Source: DAOMNN01 sp964404505
GTDB taxonomy: Bacteria; Pseudomonadota; Gammaproteobacteria; Burkholderiales; Rhodocyclaceae
Direction of reading: 5' to 3'
Assembly (NCBI GenBank): GCA_964404505.1
Contig: CAYOKH010000003.1
Coordinates: forward strand, 4,590 to 68,589
DNA length: 64,000 nucleotides
Shown: in pieces, positions 24,853 to 34,534 of the stretch
Layout of the letters: the number at the start of each line of letters is the position of its first letter
Numbering within the stretch: position 1 is the stretch's first letter
Position numbers and translations under genes: made by a program
Notes under the pieces: model-generated
What the model saw: only the letters and a program-made list of their open reading frames with translations
What the model was told of the DNA's origin: nothing
Database searches by the model: none

Positions 24853-25292
24853 TGCCCGTTGGCGGGTTCGTTCAGTGACAGCCAGTAGGTCACGATGGCA
24901 TCGACTGCCTTCACGAAATCCTCGTAATTGATCGGCTTGCGGATGTAGCTGTTGGCGCCGAGCTGATAAGCCTGTTCGATGTCGCGCGGCTCGCCGGAGG
25001 TGGTAAGGACGACAACCGGGCGCAGAGCGGTCTGCTCGGCCGCACGTATGCGGCGAAGTACCTCCAGACCGTCGATGCGGGGCAGTTTCAGATCGAGGAG
25101 GATGACCGCCGGCATCAGGGACAGATCCCTTCCCTGGTAGGATCCGGTTCCGAACAGGTAGTCCAGCGCCTCGACGCCGTCACGGGCGACTACGATCGGG
25201 TTGCTTACCCCGTACTTGCTGAACGCGCGCAAGGCGAGCGATTCGTCGTCCGGATTGTCTTCGACGAGAAGAATGGGTGGTTCGCTGGTCAT
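24849..25292 (-). CDS. Single-domain response regulator (Rcp1-like)
   Basis: 147 aa, receiver domain only. Phosphoacceptor Asp67 (VILLDLKLPRIDG), acidic pair Glu11/Asp12, Thr97 and Lys119 (SYIRKPINYEDF) are present. The long beta4 area and the tail FVKAVDAIVTYWLSLNEP are typical of Rcp1-type regulators that serve phytochrome-like or hybrid kinases. No kinase is adjacent. The ATG at 25292 has GGGAG at a good distance; 25301 is too close to it. The stop codon coincides with the end of the inverted-repeat element. The start lies about 20 bases from the end of prmB. Confidence 0.88.
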   Translation of the reverse strand: MTSEPPILLVEDNPDDESLALRAFSKYGVSNPIVVARDGVEALDYLFGTGSYQGRDLSLMPAVILLDLKLPRIDGLEVLRRIRAAEQTALRPVVVLTTSGEPRDIEQAYQLGANSYIRKPINYEDFVKAVDAIVTYWLSLNEPANGH

Positions 25293-25311
25293 GACCGTCA
25301 TCTCCCGCGGG

Positions 25312-26250
25312 TCACCCCGTTGCAGCCGGCAGATCCTCGGCATGCAGCAGAAAGACCTTGTCATCCCCTCCGCTCGCCGATAGCCATACCAGCGGCAAGT
25401 CGGGGAAGGCCTGTTCCACGATGTGCCGATTATGACCCACTTCGACCGCTAGTACACCCCCGGGGCGCAGGTGGGGTGCCGCCTCCGCGATTACGCGACG
25501 TACCACGTCCAGGCCGTCCGCACCTGCCGCAAGTGCCACGTCGGGCTCGTGCCGGTATTCGGGCGGCAAGTCCTGCATGGATGCTGCGGTGACGTAGGGG
25601 GGGTTGCACACGATCAGATCGAAGCCGCGGCCCTGCAGTCCGCTGAACACGTCGCTCCTGACCGCCTCGACACGCTCGCCGAGCTGATAGTCGGCAATAT
25701 TGCGCCGGGCGACGTCGAGTGCGTCCTCGGAGAGGTCTGCGGCCACCACATGGGCGTTCGGGAATACGTGTGCCATCAGGATCGCCAGGCAGCCTGAGCC
25801 GGTGCATAGATCCAGCACGTCGGCGACGGAGCGCTCGTCTTCGATCCAGGGCGAGAAACCTTCGCCGAGAAGCTCTGCGAAGTAGGAACGCGGGACGATC
25901 ACACGCTGGTCGACGTAGAAGCGAAAATCGCCGAGCCAGGCTTCATTGGTGATATACGCGGCGGGCATGCGTTCCGTCACCCGGCGCTCGATCACCTGCA
26001 ACAGGGACTGGCGTTCCTCCGACGTGATGCATGCATCCAGGAAAGGCTCCAGTCTGTCCAGCGGCAGGCAGAGCGTGTGCAGCAACAGCCATGCCGCCTC
26101 GTCGTACGCGTCTGTGCTGCCGTGGCCGAAGAACAATCCCTCCCGTCTGAAGCGGCTTACCGCATAGCGCAACCAGTCGCGCAACGTGACGAGTTCGCCC
26201 AGGGGACCGGTCTCGTGTTCATGTTCCGCATGGTCCGGCATATCGTTCAT
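25312..26250 (-). CDS. prmB: Ribosomal protein L3 N5-glutamine methyltransferase
   Basis: 312 aa. It methylates a glutamine in ribosomal protein L3. Features are the SAM motif VLDLCTGSGCLAILMA (145-160), NPPY (216-219, glutamine contact) and the N-terminal recognition domain with EAAWLLLHTLCLPLDRLEPF. The ATG at 26250 has AAGGATGAA upstream and lies one base before the end of dapE. PrmC is the related alternative, but the N-terminal domain fits PrmB. Confidence 0.92.
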   Translation of the reverse strand: MNDMPDHAEHEHETGPLGELVTLRDWLRYAVSRFRREGLFFGHGSTDAYDEAAWLLLHTLCLPLDRLEPFLDACITSEERQSLLQVIERRVTERMPAAYITNEAWLGDFRFYVDQRVIVPRSYFAELLGEGFSPWIEDERSVADVLDLCTGSGCLAILMAHVFPNAHVVAADLSEDALDVARRNIADYQLGERVEAVRSDVFSGLQGRGFDLIVCNPPYVTAASMQDLPPEYRHEPDVALAAGADGLDVVRRVIAEAAPHLRPGGVLAVEVGHNRHIVEQAFPDLPLVWLSASGGDDKVFLLHAEDLPAATG

Positions 26251-26251
26251 T

Positions 26252-27406
26252 TCATCCTTTTCCCGGTGTAAGCAGGGCGCGCAGAGTTTTCTCGTAGATT
26301 GCGGAAAGCGGCTCGATGGCGCTGAGTTCGACGCATTCATTGAGCTTGTGGATGGTGGCGTTGACCGGCCCGAACTCGACCACTTCCATGCAGATGTCGG
26401 CAATGAACCGGCCATCGGACGTGCCGCCACCTGTCGACAGTTCCGTCTCAATGCCGACGGTGTCCCGGATCGCGCCCGAGAGCGTCTCGACCAGTCGTCC
26501 GCGGGCGGTGAGGTAAGGCTTGCCCGAGAGCTGCCAGTCGAGCGTGTAGTCCAGTCCGTGTCGGTCGAGTATCTCGTGGGTGCGCTGCCGCAGCGACTCG
26601 ACGCTGCTCACCGAGGCGAAGCGGAAGTTGAACAGCATCTCGCACTCGCCCGGAATGACATTGTTCGCACCGGTCCCGGCATGGATGTTGGAAACCTGCC
26701 AGGTCGTGGGCGGAAAATGCTCGTTGCCCTCGTCCCAGCGCATCGCGGTGAGCTCGGCGAGCGCCGGTGCCAGCTCGTGAATCGGATTGCGTGTCAGTTG
26801 CGGATATGCCACATGACCCTGCTGACCGCGAACCCGCAGCGTTCCGGAAAGGGATCCGCGTCGTCCGTTCTTGATCGTGTCCCCGAGCGTAGTAACCGAA
26901 GTCGGCTCTCCGACCACGCAGTAATCCAGCCGCTCGCCACGCATCGCAAGGGCTTCGACGACCTTCACCGTTCCATGGGTCGCGACGCCTTCCTCGTCGG
27001 AGGTGAGCAGCAGTGCGATCGAGCCGCAATGTTGCGCCTCCGTGGACAGAAAGCGTTCGATCGCGGTGACGAAGGCCGCCAGTGATGTCTTCATGTCTGC
27101 CGCACCGCGGCCATAAAGCCTGCCTTCGCGGATGGTCGGTTCGAACGGCGGTGAAGCCCACCGATCGAGCGGACCCGGCGGGACGACATCGGTGTGGCCG
27201 GCAAAGCACAGAACCGGACCCGCGGTACCGCGGCGAGCCCAGAGGTTGCGCACGCCTCCGGATTCGATCCGTTCGCACGCGAATCCCAAGGGGCGAATCC
27301 GTTCTTCGATCAGATCGAGACATCCCGCGTCCTCCGGAGTGACTGATGCACGGGAAATCAGGCGGGACGCCAGATCCAGGGTGCAGTCGAACGGGGGTCG
27401 AGTCAT
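26252..27406 (-). CDS. dapE: Succinyl-diaminopimelate desuccinylase
   Basis: 384 aa, dinuclear zinc hydrolase releasing LL-diaminopimelate in lysine and peptidoglycan synthesis. Zinc-site motifs are LCFAGHTDVVPPG (His71, Asp73), YGRGAADMKTS, TSDEEGVATHG and CVVGEPTS; the C-terminal ligand is in GPVNATIHKLNECVEL. The start at 27406 matches family alignments (MTRPPFDCTLDLASRLI); an ATG at 27439 has a better GGAG site and would add 11 residues. dapD and dapC lie nearby on the same strand. Confidence 0.95.
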   Translation of the reverse strand: MTRPPFDCTLDLASRLISRASVTPEDAGCLDLIEERIRPLGFACERIESGGVRNLWARRGTAGPVLCFAGHTDVVPPGPLDRWASPPFEPTIREGRLYGRGAADMKTSLAAFVTAIERFLSTEAQHCGSIALLLTSDEEGVATHGTVKVVEALAMRGERLDYCVVGEPTSVTTLGDTIKNGRRGSLSGTLRVRGQQGHVAYPQLTRNPIHELAPALAELTAMRWDEGNEHFPPTTWQVSNIHAGTGANNVIPGECEMLFNFRFASVSSVESLRQRTHEILDRHGLDYTLDWQLSGKPYLTARGRLVETLSGAIRDTVGIETELSTGGGTSDGRFIADICMEVVEFGPVNATIHKLNECVELSAIEPLSAIYEKTLRALLTPGKG

Positions 27407-27488
27407 GTCGCACTGCACCGATTGGCGGGATTCACGCATTCATCTCCGGCCCTTTGCCGGCGGGGCGACTTGGCGCGCAAGACGGCGC

Positions 27489-28670
27489 TCAGCGGGCGGG
27501 ACCGTCATCGACGTTCAGCGAGAACTCTCGAAAGGAGGCGCCGTCGGGCTCGGTGGTCTCGAAATCGATCGCACCGGGCTTTGCCCTAGGTGTGTCGTCG
27601 TCGCCCTCGCTGAACTGCGCATTGTTGATGAGCCAGGACAGGTTGGTGGGGGAGTCGGCATTGGAGAGCGCCTCGTCGAGCGAGATGACCTTCTCGTGAA
27701 AGAGGCGAAACAGGTCCTGCTCGAAGGTCTGCGATCCGGGGGCGAGGCTTTGTTCCATGGCCTCCTTGATCTCGTTCAGTTCGCCGCGCTCGATGAGCTC
27801 GGCGATATGGCGCGTGTTGAGCAGAATCTCGACCGACGGAATCCTCTTGCCGTCGGGCTTGCGCACGAGGCGTTGCGACAGGATCGCGCGCAGTGCGACG
27901 GCCAGATCGAGGTAGAGCAGCGAACGGTTCTCCAGCGGGAAGAAGTTCACGATCCGGTTCAAGGCGTGGTAGGCATTGTTCGCGTGCAAGGTCGCGAGGC
28001 ACAGGTGGCCAGTCTGCGCATAGGCGAGTGCCGCCTGCATGGTGTCGCGGTCGCGAATCTCGCCGATCAGGATACAGTCCGGAGCCTGGCGCATCGCATT
28101 GCGCAGCGCCTCCTGCCAGCTCTTGGTGTCGATGCCGACCTCGCGCTGGTTGACCACCGACTTGCGATGGCGGAACAGGTACTCGATCGGATCCTCGACC
28201 GTCAGGATATGCCCCGTGCGGTTGCGGTTGCGGTGATCGATCATTGAAGCCAGCGACGTCGACTTGCCCGAACCGGTCGAGCCGACGACCAGGACCAGAC
28301 CGCGCTTTTCCATGACGACTTCGGACAGGATGGGCGGCAGTCCGAGCGAGCTCAGGGTCGGAATGTCGCTCTGGATGAAACGCATCACGACGCTGATGCT
28401 GTTGCGCTGCCAGAAGGCGTTTATGCGGAAGTTGCCGGTGTCCTTGACGCCGCGCGAGATGTTGAGTTCCTTGTCGCGCTCGAATGCTTCTGCCTGCTCG
28501 GGTCCGATCATCTCGTAGATCATCCGCCGGATCATGGCCGGATCCATGATCTGCTGGTTGATCGGCATCGTGTGGCCCTGGATCTTGATGTGGATCGGGG
28601 CACCTGCGGTGATGTAGATGTCCGAGGCCTGCTTCTCGGCCATCAACTGGAACAGCTTGTCGAACATCAT
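27489..28670 (-). CDS. pilU: Type IV pilus retraction ATPase, PilT/PilU family
   Basis: 393 aa, hexameric motor at the cytoplasmic base of type IV pili. Walker A is GSTGSGKS (130-137), Asp box ILTVEDPIEYLF, Walker B CILIGEIRDRDT and His box LATLHANNAYHAL. The long C-terminal tail after the ATPase core (about 360-393) and lack of an AIRNLIRE-like PilT end favour PilU over PilT. GGAGG lies upstream of the ATG at 28670. Placement inside the dap genes is odd functionally but common in this bacterial group. Confidence 0.88.
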   Translation of the reverse strand: MMFDKLFQLMAEKQASDIYITAGAPIHIKIQGHTMPINQQIMDPAMIRRMIYEMIGPEQAEAFERDKELNISRGVKDTGNFRINAFWQRNSISVVMRFIQSDIPTLSSLGLPPILSEVVMEKRGLVLVVGSTGSGKSTSLASMIDHRNRNRTGHILTVEDPIEYLFRHRKSVVNQREVGIDTKSWQEALRNAMRQAPDCILIGEIRDRDTMQAALAYAQTGHLCLATLHANNAYHALNRIVNFFPLENRSLLYLDLAVALRAILSQRLVRKPDGKRIPSVEILLNTRHIAELIERGELNEIKEAMEQSLAPGSQTFEQDLFRLFHEKVISLDEALSNADSPTNLSWLINNAQFSEGDDDTPRAKPGAIDFETTEPDGASFREFSLNVDDGPAR

Positions 28671-28756
28671 CTTTACGGACCTCCGGATCAGGGTTGGCAA
28701 GCGTCGGGCGTATCCTTGCCCGGTGTCATGTCAAGATGATAGACGAGGGCGAGCCT

Positions 28757-29578
28757 TCAGGCACCCCGAAGAAGTTCGTTGATGCCGGTTTTTGCCCGCG
28801 TCTGGGCATCGACGCGCTTGACGATCACGGCGCAATACAGGCTGTAGCTGCCATCGCCAGAGGGCAGGCTGCCGGGAACCACCACAGATCCGGCCGGTAT
28901 GCGGCCGTAAGAGATCTCGCCGCTCTCGCGATCGTAGATCTTGGTGCTCATGCCGATGTACACGCCCATCGACAGGACCGCATTCTCTTCGACGATGACG
29001 CCTTCCACCACTTCCGAGCGGGCGCCGACGAAGACGTTGTCCTCGATGATCACCGGGCCTGCCTGTACCGGTTCCAGTACTCCGCCGATGCCTACGCCGC
29101 CGGACAGGTGGACATTCTTGCCGATCTGCGCGCACGAACCGACCGTCGCCCAGGTGTCGACCATGGTGCCTTCGTCGACATAGGCGCCGATGTTCACGTA
29201 GGAGGGCATAAGCACCACGTTGCGTCCGATGTAGGAACCCTTGCGCGCTACGGCAGGCGGGACCACGCGAAAGCCGCCGCTGCGGAACTGCTCGGGCGTG
29301 TAGTCGCCGAACTTGGTCGGCACCTTGTCGTAGTACTGGCTCGCGGCGCCCGGCATGACCTGATTTTCGGACAGTTTGAAGGAGATGAGCACCGCCTTCT
29401 TGATCCACTGGTTTACCGCCCACACGCCTTCACGCTTCTCGGCGACGCGAAGACTGCCGGCATCGAGGCCGTCGATCACGCTGGCGACGGCATCGCGGAC
29501 GATCGCGGGGGCCGACGCGGGGGACAGGTTGCCGCGGTTCTCGAATGCGTCGTCGATGATTTTCTGCAGTTCATGCAT
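28757..29578 (-). CDS. dapD: 2,3,4,5-tetrahydropyridine-2,6-dicarboxylate N-succinyltransferase
   Basis: 273 aa from the ATG at 29578 (MHELQKIIDDAFENR, the family start); an ATG at 29596 would add six residues. It succinylates tetrahydrodipicolinate using succinyl-CoA. The C-terminal half is a left-handed beta-helix of hexapeptide repeats (YIGRNVVLMPSYVNIGAYVD, VGIGGVLEPVQAGPVIIED). It works directly before DapC. Confidence 0.95.
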   Translation of the reverse strand: MHELQKIIDDAFENRGNLSPASAPAIVRDAVASVIDGLDAGSLRVAEKREGVWAVNQWIKKAVLISFKLSENQVMPGAASQYYDKVPTKFGDYTPEQFRSGGFRVVPPAVARKGSYIGRNVVLMPSYVNIGAYVDEGTMVDTWATVGSCAQIGKNVHLSGGVGIGGVLEPVQAGPVIIEDNVFVGARSEVVEGVIVEENAVLSMGVYIGMSTKIYDRESGEISYGRIPAGSVVVPGSLPSGDGSYSLYCAVIVKRVDAQTRAKTGINELLRGA

Positions 29579-29617
29579 TGTTGGGGATTCCGTCATGCGT
29601 GTGGATGGGGTCTGGAG

Positions 29618-30811
29618 TCAGAGACTGCGGCAGAAGGCTGCAATGCGTTCAGCCGCTTCCAGACATTCGTCGGGCTCGGCCACCAGCGCGATGCGGACAA
29701 AATGCGCGCCGGGATTGCGGCCGTTCGATTCGCGGGCAAGAAAGCTGCCCGGCAGAACCGTCACATTATATTCGCCCTGGAGGCGGCGAGCGAACTCGGT
29801 ATCCGGAATCGGCGTCCGGGCCCACAGATAGAAGCCTGCGTCCGGGCGCTCGACTCCGAGGTGCTGCGCCAGAATCGGCGTGATCCGGGCGAACTTGTCG
29901 CGGTAGAGCCTGCGGTTCTCGGCCACGTGCACCTCGTCGTTCCAGGCCACGACCGATGCCGCCTGGACGACCGGACTCATTGCACAGCCGTGATAGGTAC
30001 GGTAGTGCAGAAACGCCTTCAGAATCCGCGCGTCGCCCGCGACGAATCCGGAACGCATACCCGGCACGTTCGAACGTTTCGACAGACTCGAAAACACCAC
30101 GACGTTGCGGAAGCCGTCGCGTCCGAGCATGGCGGCTGCCTGCAGGGCGCCAATCGGCCTGGTGCCGTCGTCGAAGTAGATCTCCGAGTAGCACTCGTCG
30201 GCGGCAATGACGAAGCCGTAGCGGTCGGACAGCGCAAACAGGCGAGCCCATTCATCCAGCGAAAGCACGCGTCCGGTCGGATTTCCGGGCGAACAGACGA
30301 ATACGAGCTGGACGTCGCGCCAGACCGATTCGGAAACCGCGTCGAAATCCGACGCGAAGCGGTTTTCCGGAACATTGTTGATGAATACCGGTTCGGCCCC
30401 GGCCAGCAGCGTGGCACCCTCGTAGATCTGATAGAAGGGATTGGGGCACAGCACCCTTGCGCCGGGCCGGCTACCGTCCAAGACGCACTGCGCGAATGCG
30501 AACAGCGCTTCACGGGAGCCGTTGACCGGCAGGACCTCGCACGACGCATCGACCGACGCCAGCCCGTAACGACGCATCAGCCACGCGGCGATTGCCTCGC
30601 GCAGTGCGGTGCCACCCTGTGTCGTCGGGTAGTTGGCCAGACCGGCGAGACTTCCCGTCGCCGCCTGAATGATGAACTGCGGCGTGGCGTGCCGGGGCTC
30701 GCCGATCGAAAGCCTGATCGGGCGCAGGGTCGGATGCGGCGGAATGCCGTCGAACAGGGTCCGGAGCTTTTCGAACGGGTAGGGATGGAGTCGGTCGAGA
30801 TGCGGATTCAC
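29618..30811 (-). CDS. dapC: Succinyldiaminopimelate aminotransferase
   Basis: 397 aa, PLP-dependent class I/II aminotransferase making N-succinyl-LL-diaminopimelate from the DapD product. The PLP lysine is in VFSSLSKRSNVPGMRSGFVAGD; the N-terminus PYPFEKLRTLFDGIPP matches the DapC family. It lies 22-40 bases from dapD on the same strand, giving the pathway order dapC-dapD-(pilU)-dapE. Divergent from smc. Confidence 0.93.
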   Translation of the reverse strand: MNPHLDRLHPYPFEKLRTLFDGIPPHPTLRPIRLSIGEPRHATPQFIIQAATGSLAGLANYPTTQGGTALREAIAAWLMRRYGLASVDASCEVLPVNGSREALFAFAQCVLDGSRPGARVLCPNPFYQIYEGATLLAGAEPVFINNVPENRFASDFDAVSESVWRDVQLVFVCSPGNPTGRVLSLDEWARLFALSDRYGFVIAADECYSEIYFDDGTRPIGALQAAAMLGRDGFRNVVVFSSLSKRSNVPGMRSGFVAGDARILKAFLHYRTYHGCAMSPVVQAASVVAWNDEVHVAENRRLYRDKFARITPILAQHLGVERPDAGFYLWARTPIPDTEFARRLQGEYNVTVLPGSFLARESNGRNPGAHFVRIALVAEPDECLEAAERIAAFCRSL

Positions 30812-30915
30812 GCGGGATCAGATCTGCATAACAAAAGGTTTCGGAGGCTGAATGGCAGCAACGGCAAATGTTATCATGACGCGCCCGTTCAACCTTCCAG
30901 TCAGACCTTTCCGAC

Positions 30916-33900
30916 GTGCGTCTGTCCAAGCTCAAACTCGCCGGTTTCAAGACCTTCGTCGATCCGACCACCGTGCTTACACCGGGCAATCTGGTCGGCG
31001 TCGTGGGCCCCAATGGATGCGGCAAGTCGAACATCATTGACGCGGTGCGCTGGGTGCTGGGTGAGTCGCGTGCCAGTGCGCTGCGCGGCGAATCAATGCA
31101 GGACGTGATCTTCAATGGCTCGACCACGCGCCAGGCGGTATCGAGAGCGAGTGTCGAACTTGTCTTCGACAACAGTGAGGGCCGGGCTTCGGGGCAGTGG
31201 TCGCACTATTCGGAGGTCTCGGTCAAGCGTGTGCTCGATCGCAGCGGCGAGTCGAGCTACTTCATTAACAACGTGCATGTCAGGCGCAAGGACGTGATCG
31301 ACCTGTTTCTCGGGACGGGCCTCGGGCCGCGCGCCTACGCGATCATCGAGCAGGGCATGATCTCAAGGATCATCGAGGCACGGCCGGAGGAGATCCGGGG
31401 ATTCCTGGAAGAGGCCGCAGGCGTAACAAAGTACAGGGAGCGGCGCAAGGAGACGGAAAGCCGACTGGCGGACGCGCGCGACAATCTCGCCCGACTGGAC
31501 GACATCCGCAATGAACTGGGCGAGCGCGTCGAGCATCTTCGGACACAGGCCGAGGCTGCGACGCGTTTTCGCGATCTCACCTTCGCCCACAAGGAATGCC
31601 AGCAACTCTTGTGGTTGCTCAGGCGCAGGGAAGCCGAGCAGGAGCGGGATCGGCAACTGGACGAACTTGACCGGCTGGCGGCACGGATGGAGGTCGACAG
31701 TACCCGGCTGCAGGAACTTGAAGCTGCGGTCGAAGCCGCGCGAGAAGCGCATTTCGGTGCGTCGGAATCCACCCACGGTGCCCAGACCGCCCTTTTCGCC
31801 GCATCGGCCGAAGTGAGTCGCATCGAGGGGGAACTCAGGCACCTGGACGAGGCTCGCCGGCGTCTCGAAGCCCGTCTTGGGGAGCTCGCAGCGGAACAGG
31901 CCCACTGGCAGTCCCGGCACGACGCCCTCGCCACGGACCTTGAGCGTTGGACCGGCCTGCACCAGAACGCCGGAGCGCGGGTCGAGCACGCCACGGTGCG
32001 TCATGCCGAAGTGATCGGGCAGTTGTCCCGGATCGAAGCGGCACGCCAGCGCGCAGATGCCATGGTGCAGGCGGCGCGGCATGAACTGGGCCAGACGGAG
32101 CAGCAGTTGCGCGTCGAGGAGGCGAACCGGATCAGTGCCGCGCGGGCGCTGGAGGCCCTGAGTCAGCGCAGGCAGCGCCTGGAGAACGACCCGGGCGTGA
32201 TCGGCGATCCGGGCGAAGATGCGATCGCCATGCTTCAGTCCACGGCGGAGGCACTGGAGACCCAACGTGCGCAGCGACAGGCAGCGCTGGCGGAGACTCA
32301 AGCACGGCTTCCCGGTGCGCAGACCGCCCTCAAGGAGGCACTCGATCACGAGCGACAACTGCATCGGCGTCTTACCGAACTGCGCGCGAGGCGTGAGGCA
32401 CTGTATCAACTGCAGGCACGGGTTCAGTCACAGGGCAAGCTCGGTGACTGGCTCAAACGCCATGGCGTGGACGGCTTGTCGGCGGTGTGGCAGGGGATTC
32501 GGGTCGAGCCGGGTTGGGAAGCCGCTATCGAGGCGGTCATGCGCGAGCGTCTTGCGGCATTGACCGGCGAAGTCTCGCGGGCGGCAAGGGCAGTGATGGA
32601 GGATAACCCGCCGGATTCGCTCGTACTGGCGTTCACGGACCCGCCAGGACCGGCCTTTCCGGCAGGCGATGGCGGTCGGGACGGTCTATCTCCGTTGCTG
32701 GAGCGGGTCACCGTCCGCGATTCGTCCCTGGCGCCGCTGTTGGGCGAATGGCTGCACGGGTGCCTGGGAGTGGATGCGCTCGACCCATGGCTCGAGCGGC
32801 GTGGCGAGATTGCCGTGGGCGTCAGTCTTGTCAGTCCGCAAGGCACGATTCTGACGGGGAGCAGCCTGTGCCATTTCGCCCCCGACGACCGGACTCACGG
32901 AGTCATCGAGCGGCAGCGCGAAATCGACTCCCTGGCCGACCTCCTGGGGCTGATCGAATCCGAAGTGCAGGTCGCTCACGAGGGCCTGGTTGCCGCCGAG
33001 GCACTCGCGGCCCGTCTTCAGGACAGCATCGGCATTGGGCGGCGCGAGATCCAGGACCTGCAGCAACGCCTGCATGACGCGCAGGTCGAACTATTGAAGC
33101 TCTCGCAGGCGAGGCAGCGCCATCTCGAACGACGCGAGCAGATTGCCCGGGATCTGGCCGACCTGGTTCATCTCGAATCGACCGAACGGAAGCATATTGC
33201 GCGCGCCGAGATGGAGCATGCCCGTTGTGCCGACCTCGCCAACGTGCAGCGGGAGAGTCTCGCGGCAGCCGTCGCGGTGCTGGCCGATCGCGACGCGGTG
33301 CTCAGTGAAAACCGGACACTCGAGCAGGCAGGCGCACGCGAATTGCAGGAGGCACGCTTTTCCGAACGCGAGTGCGCCGGCAAGCTCGACGACATCCGAC
33401 GCAACCTCGAACTCGCGTGCGGGCAGATGGCCCGCATCAGCACCGAAATTGTGGCACGCGAGGGCGAACTGGACGCAACGGACGGCACCCGCAGCGCCGC
33501 GGCGTTGCAGGAGGCACTCTCCCTTAGAGGGCACAGGGAGGCGGCTCTGGCGGTATGCCGTGACGAACAGGAGCAGGCCGCCGCGCGCCTTCGGCAGACC
33601 GAGGAACTGCGCCTGCGCACCGAGCAGGACGCAGCACCCGTGCGGGGTCGCGTCGGTGAGTTGCGACTTGCGGTTCAGGCCGCGGAACTGGCAGCTGCCC
33701 AGTTTGCGGAGCGTCTTTCGGAAGCGGCTGCGGACGAGTCCGCGTTGCTGCCGTTGCTTGCCGCTGACTTGCGCGAGAGTTCGCTGCAGCGTGACGTCAG
33801 TCGACTGGCACGCGAGATTGCCGAACTTGGCCAAGTCAATCTGGCCGCCCTCGACGAGTTGCGCAGCGCTTCTGCACGCAAGGACTACCTGGATGCGCAG

Positions 33901-34449
33901 AACGAAGATCTGGTCCGTGCCATCACCACGCTGGAGGACGCCATTCGCCGCATCGACCGCGAAACGCGTGAGCAACTGCAGGACACCTACAATACGGTGA
34001 CGCGGCACTTCGGTACACTCTTTCCCCAGCTTTTCGGTGGCGGCCAGGCGCGGTTGGTGCTCACCGGCGAGGAGATTCTCGATGCCGGCATTCAGATCGT
34101 CGCCCAGCCGCCCGGGAAGAAGAACACGTCGATTCACCTGCTGTCGGGTGGTGAGAAGGCGCTGACCGCGATTGCACTGGTGTTCTCGATGTTCCAGCTC
34201 AATCCGGCACCTTTCTGCATGCTTGACGAGGTCGATGCTCCGCTGGACGATGCGAACACGGAACGCTACTGTCAGCTGCTCAGGCGCATGGCCGTGCAGA
34301 CCCAGTTCATCTTCATCAGCCACAGCAAGGTGACGATGGAAATCGCACAGCAACTGGTCGGTGTCACAATGCAGGAACAAGGCGTGTCCAGAGTGGTGGA
34401 AGTGGATATCGAAGCGGCCTTGCGAATGGCCGAGCCGGCGGTGGCCTGA
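30916..34449 (+). CDS. smc: Chromosome segregation ATPase SMC
   Basis: 1177 aa, starts with GTG. It compacts and organises the chromosome with ScpAB. Head motifs: GVVGPNGCGKSNIIDAV (about 29-45) and the C-terminal signature LLSGGEKALTAIAL followed by CMLDEVDAPLD (from about 1075). Two long coiled coils (about 170-500 and 665-1000, rich in Glu, Gln, Arg, Ala) flank a hinge around 500-660 (LGDWLKRHGVDGLSAVWQGI). Beta-proteobacteria often use SMC where E. coli uses MukB. Followed by zipA and ligA. Confidence 0.96.
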   Translation: MRLSKLKLAGFKTFVDPTTVLTPGNLVGVVGPNGCGKSNIIDAVRWVLGESRASALRGESMQDVIFNGSTTRQAVSRASVELVFDNSEGRASGQWSHYSEVSVKRVLDRSGESSYFINNVHVRRKDVIDLFLGTGLGPRAYAIIEQGMISRIIEARPEEIRGFLEEAAGVTKYRERRKETESRLADARDNLARLDDIRNELGERVEHLRTQAEAATRFRDLTFAHKECQQLLWLLRRREAEQERDRQLDELDRLAARMEVDSTRLQELEAAVEAAREAHFGASESTHGAQTALFAASAEVSRIEGELRHLDEARRRLEARLGELAAEQAHWQSRHDALATDLERWTGLHQNAGARVEHATVRHAEVIGQLSRIEAARQRADAMVQAARHELGQTEQQLRVEEANRISAARALEALSQRRQRLENDPGVIGDPGEDAIAMLQSTAEALETQRAQRQAALAETQARLPGAQTALKEALDHERQLHRRLTELRARREALYQLQARVQSQGKLGDWLKRHGVDGLSAVWQGIRVEPGWEAAIEAVMRERLAALTGEVSRAARAVMEDNPPDSLVLAFTDPPGPAFPAGDGGRDGLSPLLERVTVRDSSLAPLLGEWLHGCLGVDALDPWLERRGEIAVGVSLVSPQGTILTGSSLCHFAPDDRTHGVIERQREIDSLADLLGLIESEVQVAHEGLVAAEALAARLQDSIGIGRREIQDLQQRLHDAQVELLKLSQARQRHLERREQIARDLADLVHLESTERKHIARAEMEHARCADLANVQRESLAAAVAVLADRDAVLSENRTLEQAGARELQEARFSERECAGKLDDIRRNLELACGQMARISTEIVAREGELDATDGTRSAAALQEALSLRGHREAALAVCRDEQEQAAARLRQTEELRLRTEQDAAPVRGRVGELRLAVQAAELAAAQFAERLSEAAADESALLPLLAADLRESSLQRDVSRLAREIAELGQVNLAALDELRSASARKDYLDAQNEDLVRAITTLEDAIRRIDRETREQLQDTYNTVTRHFGTLFPQLFGGGQARLVLTGEEILDAGIQIVAQPPGKKNTSIHLLSGGEKALTAIALVFSMFQLNPAPFCMLDEVDAPLDDANTERYCQLLRRMAVQTQFIFISHSKVTMEIAQQLVGVTMQEQGVSRVVEVDIEAALRMAEPAVA

Positions 34450-34534
34450 GCCTTGGAGGCCCGACGGCGAGCGAGTGTTATTGCGGATTGCGGAATCCGC
34501 GCATACCGGGAGCGTTTTGAGGACAGGATGAACG

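Noticed and set aside
24603..24878. Open frame inside the repeat element
   Set aside because: It is read through palindromic repeat sequence and has no homology or ribosome site.
28694..31108. An 804-codon open frame opposite dapD and dapC
   Set aside because: It is antisense to two well-supported genes, and the His/Arg/Ala-rich translation matches nothing.
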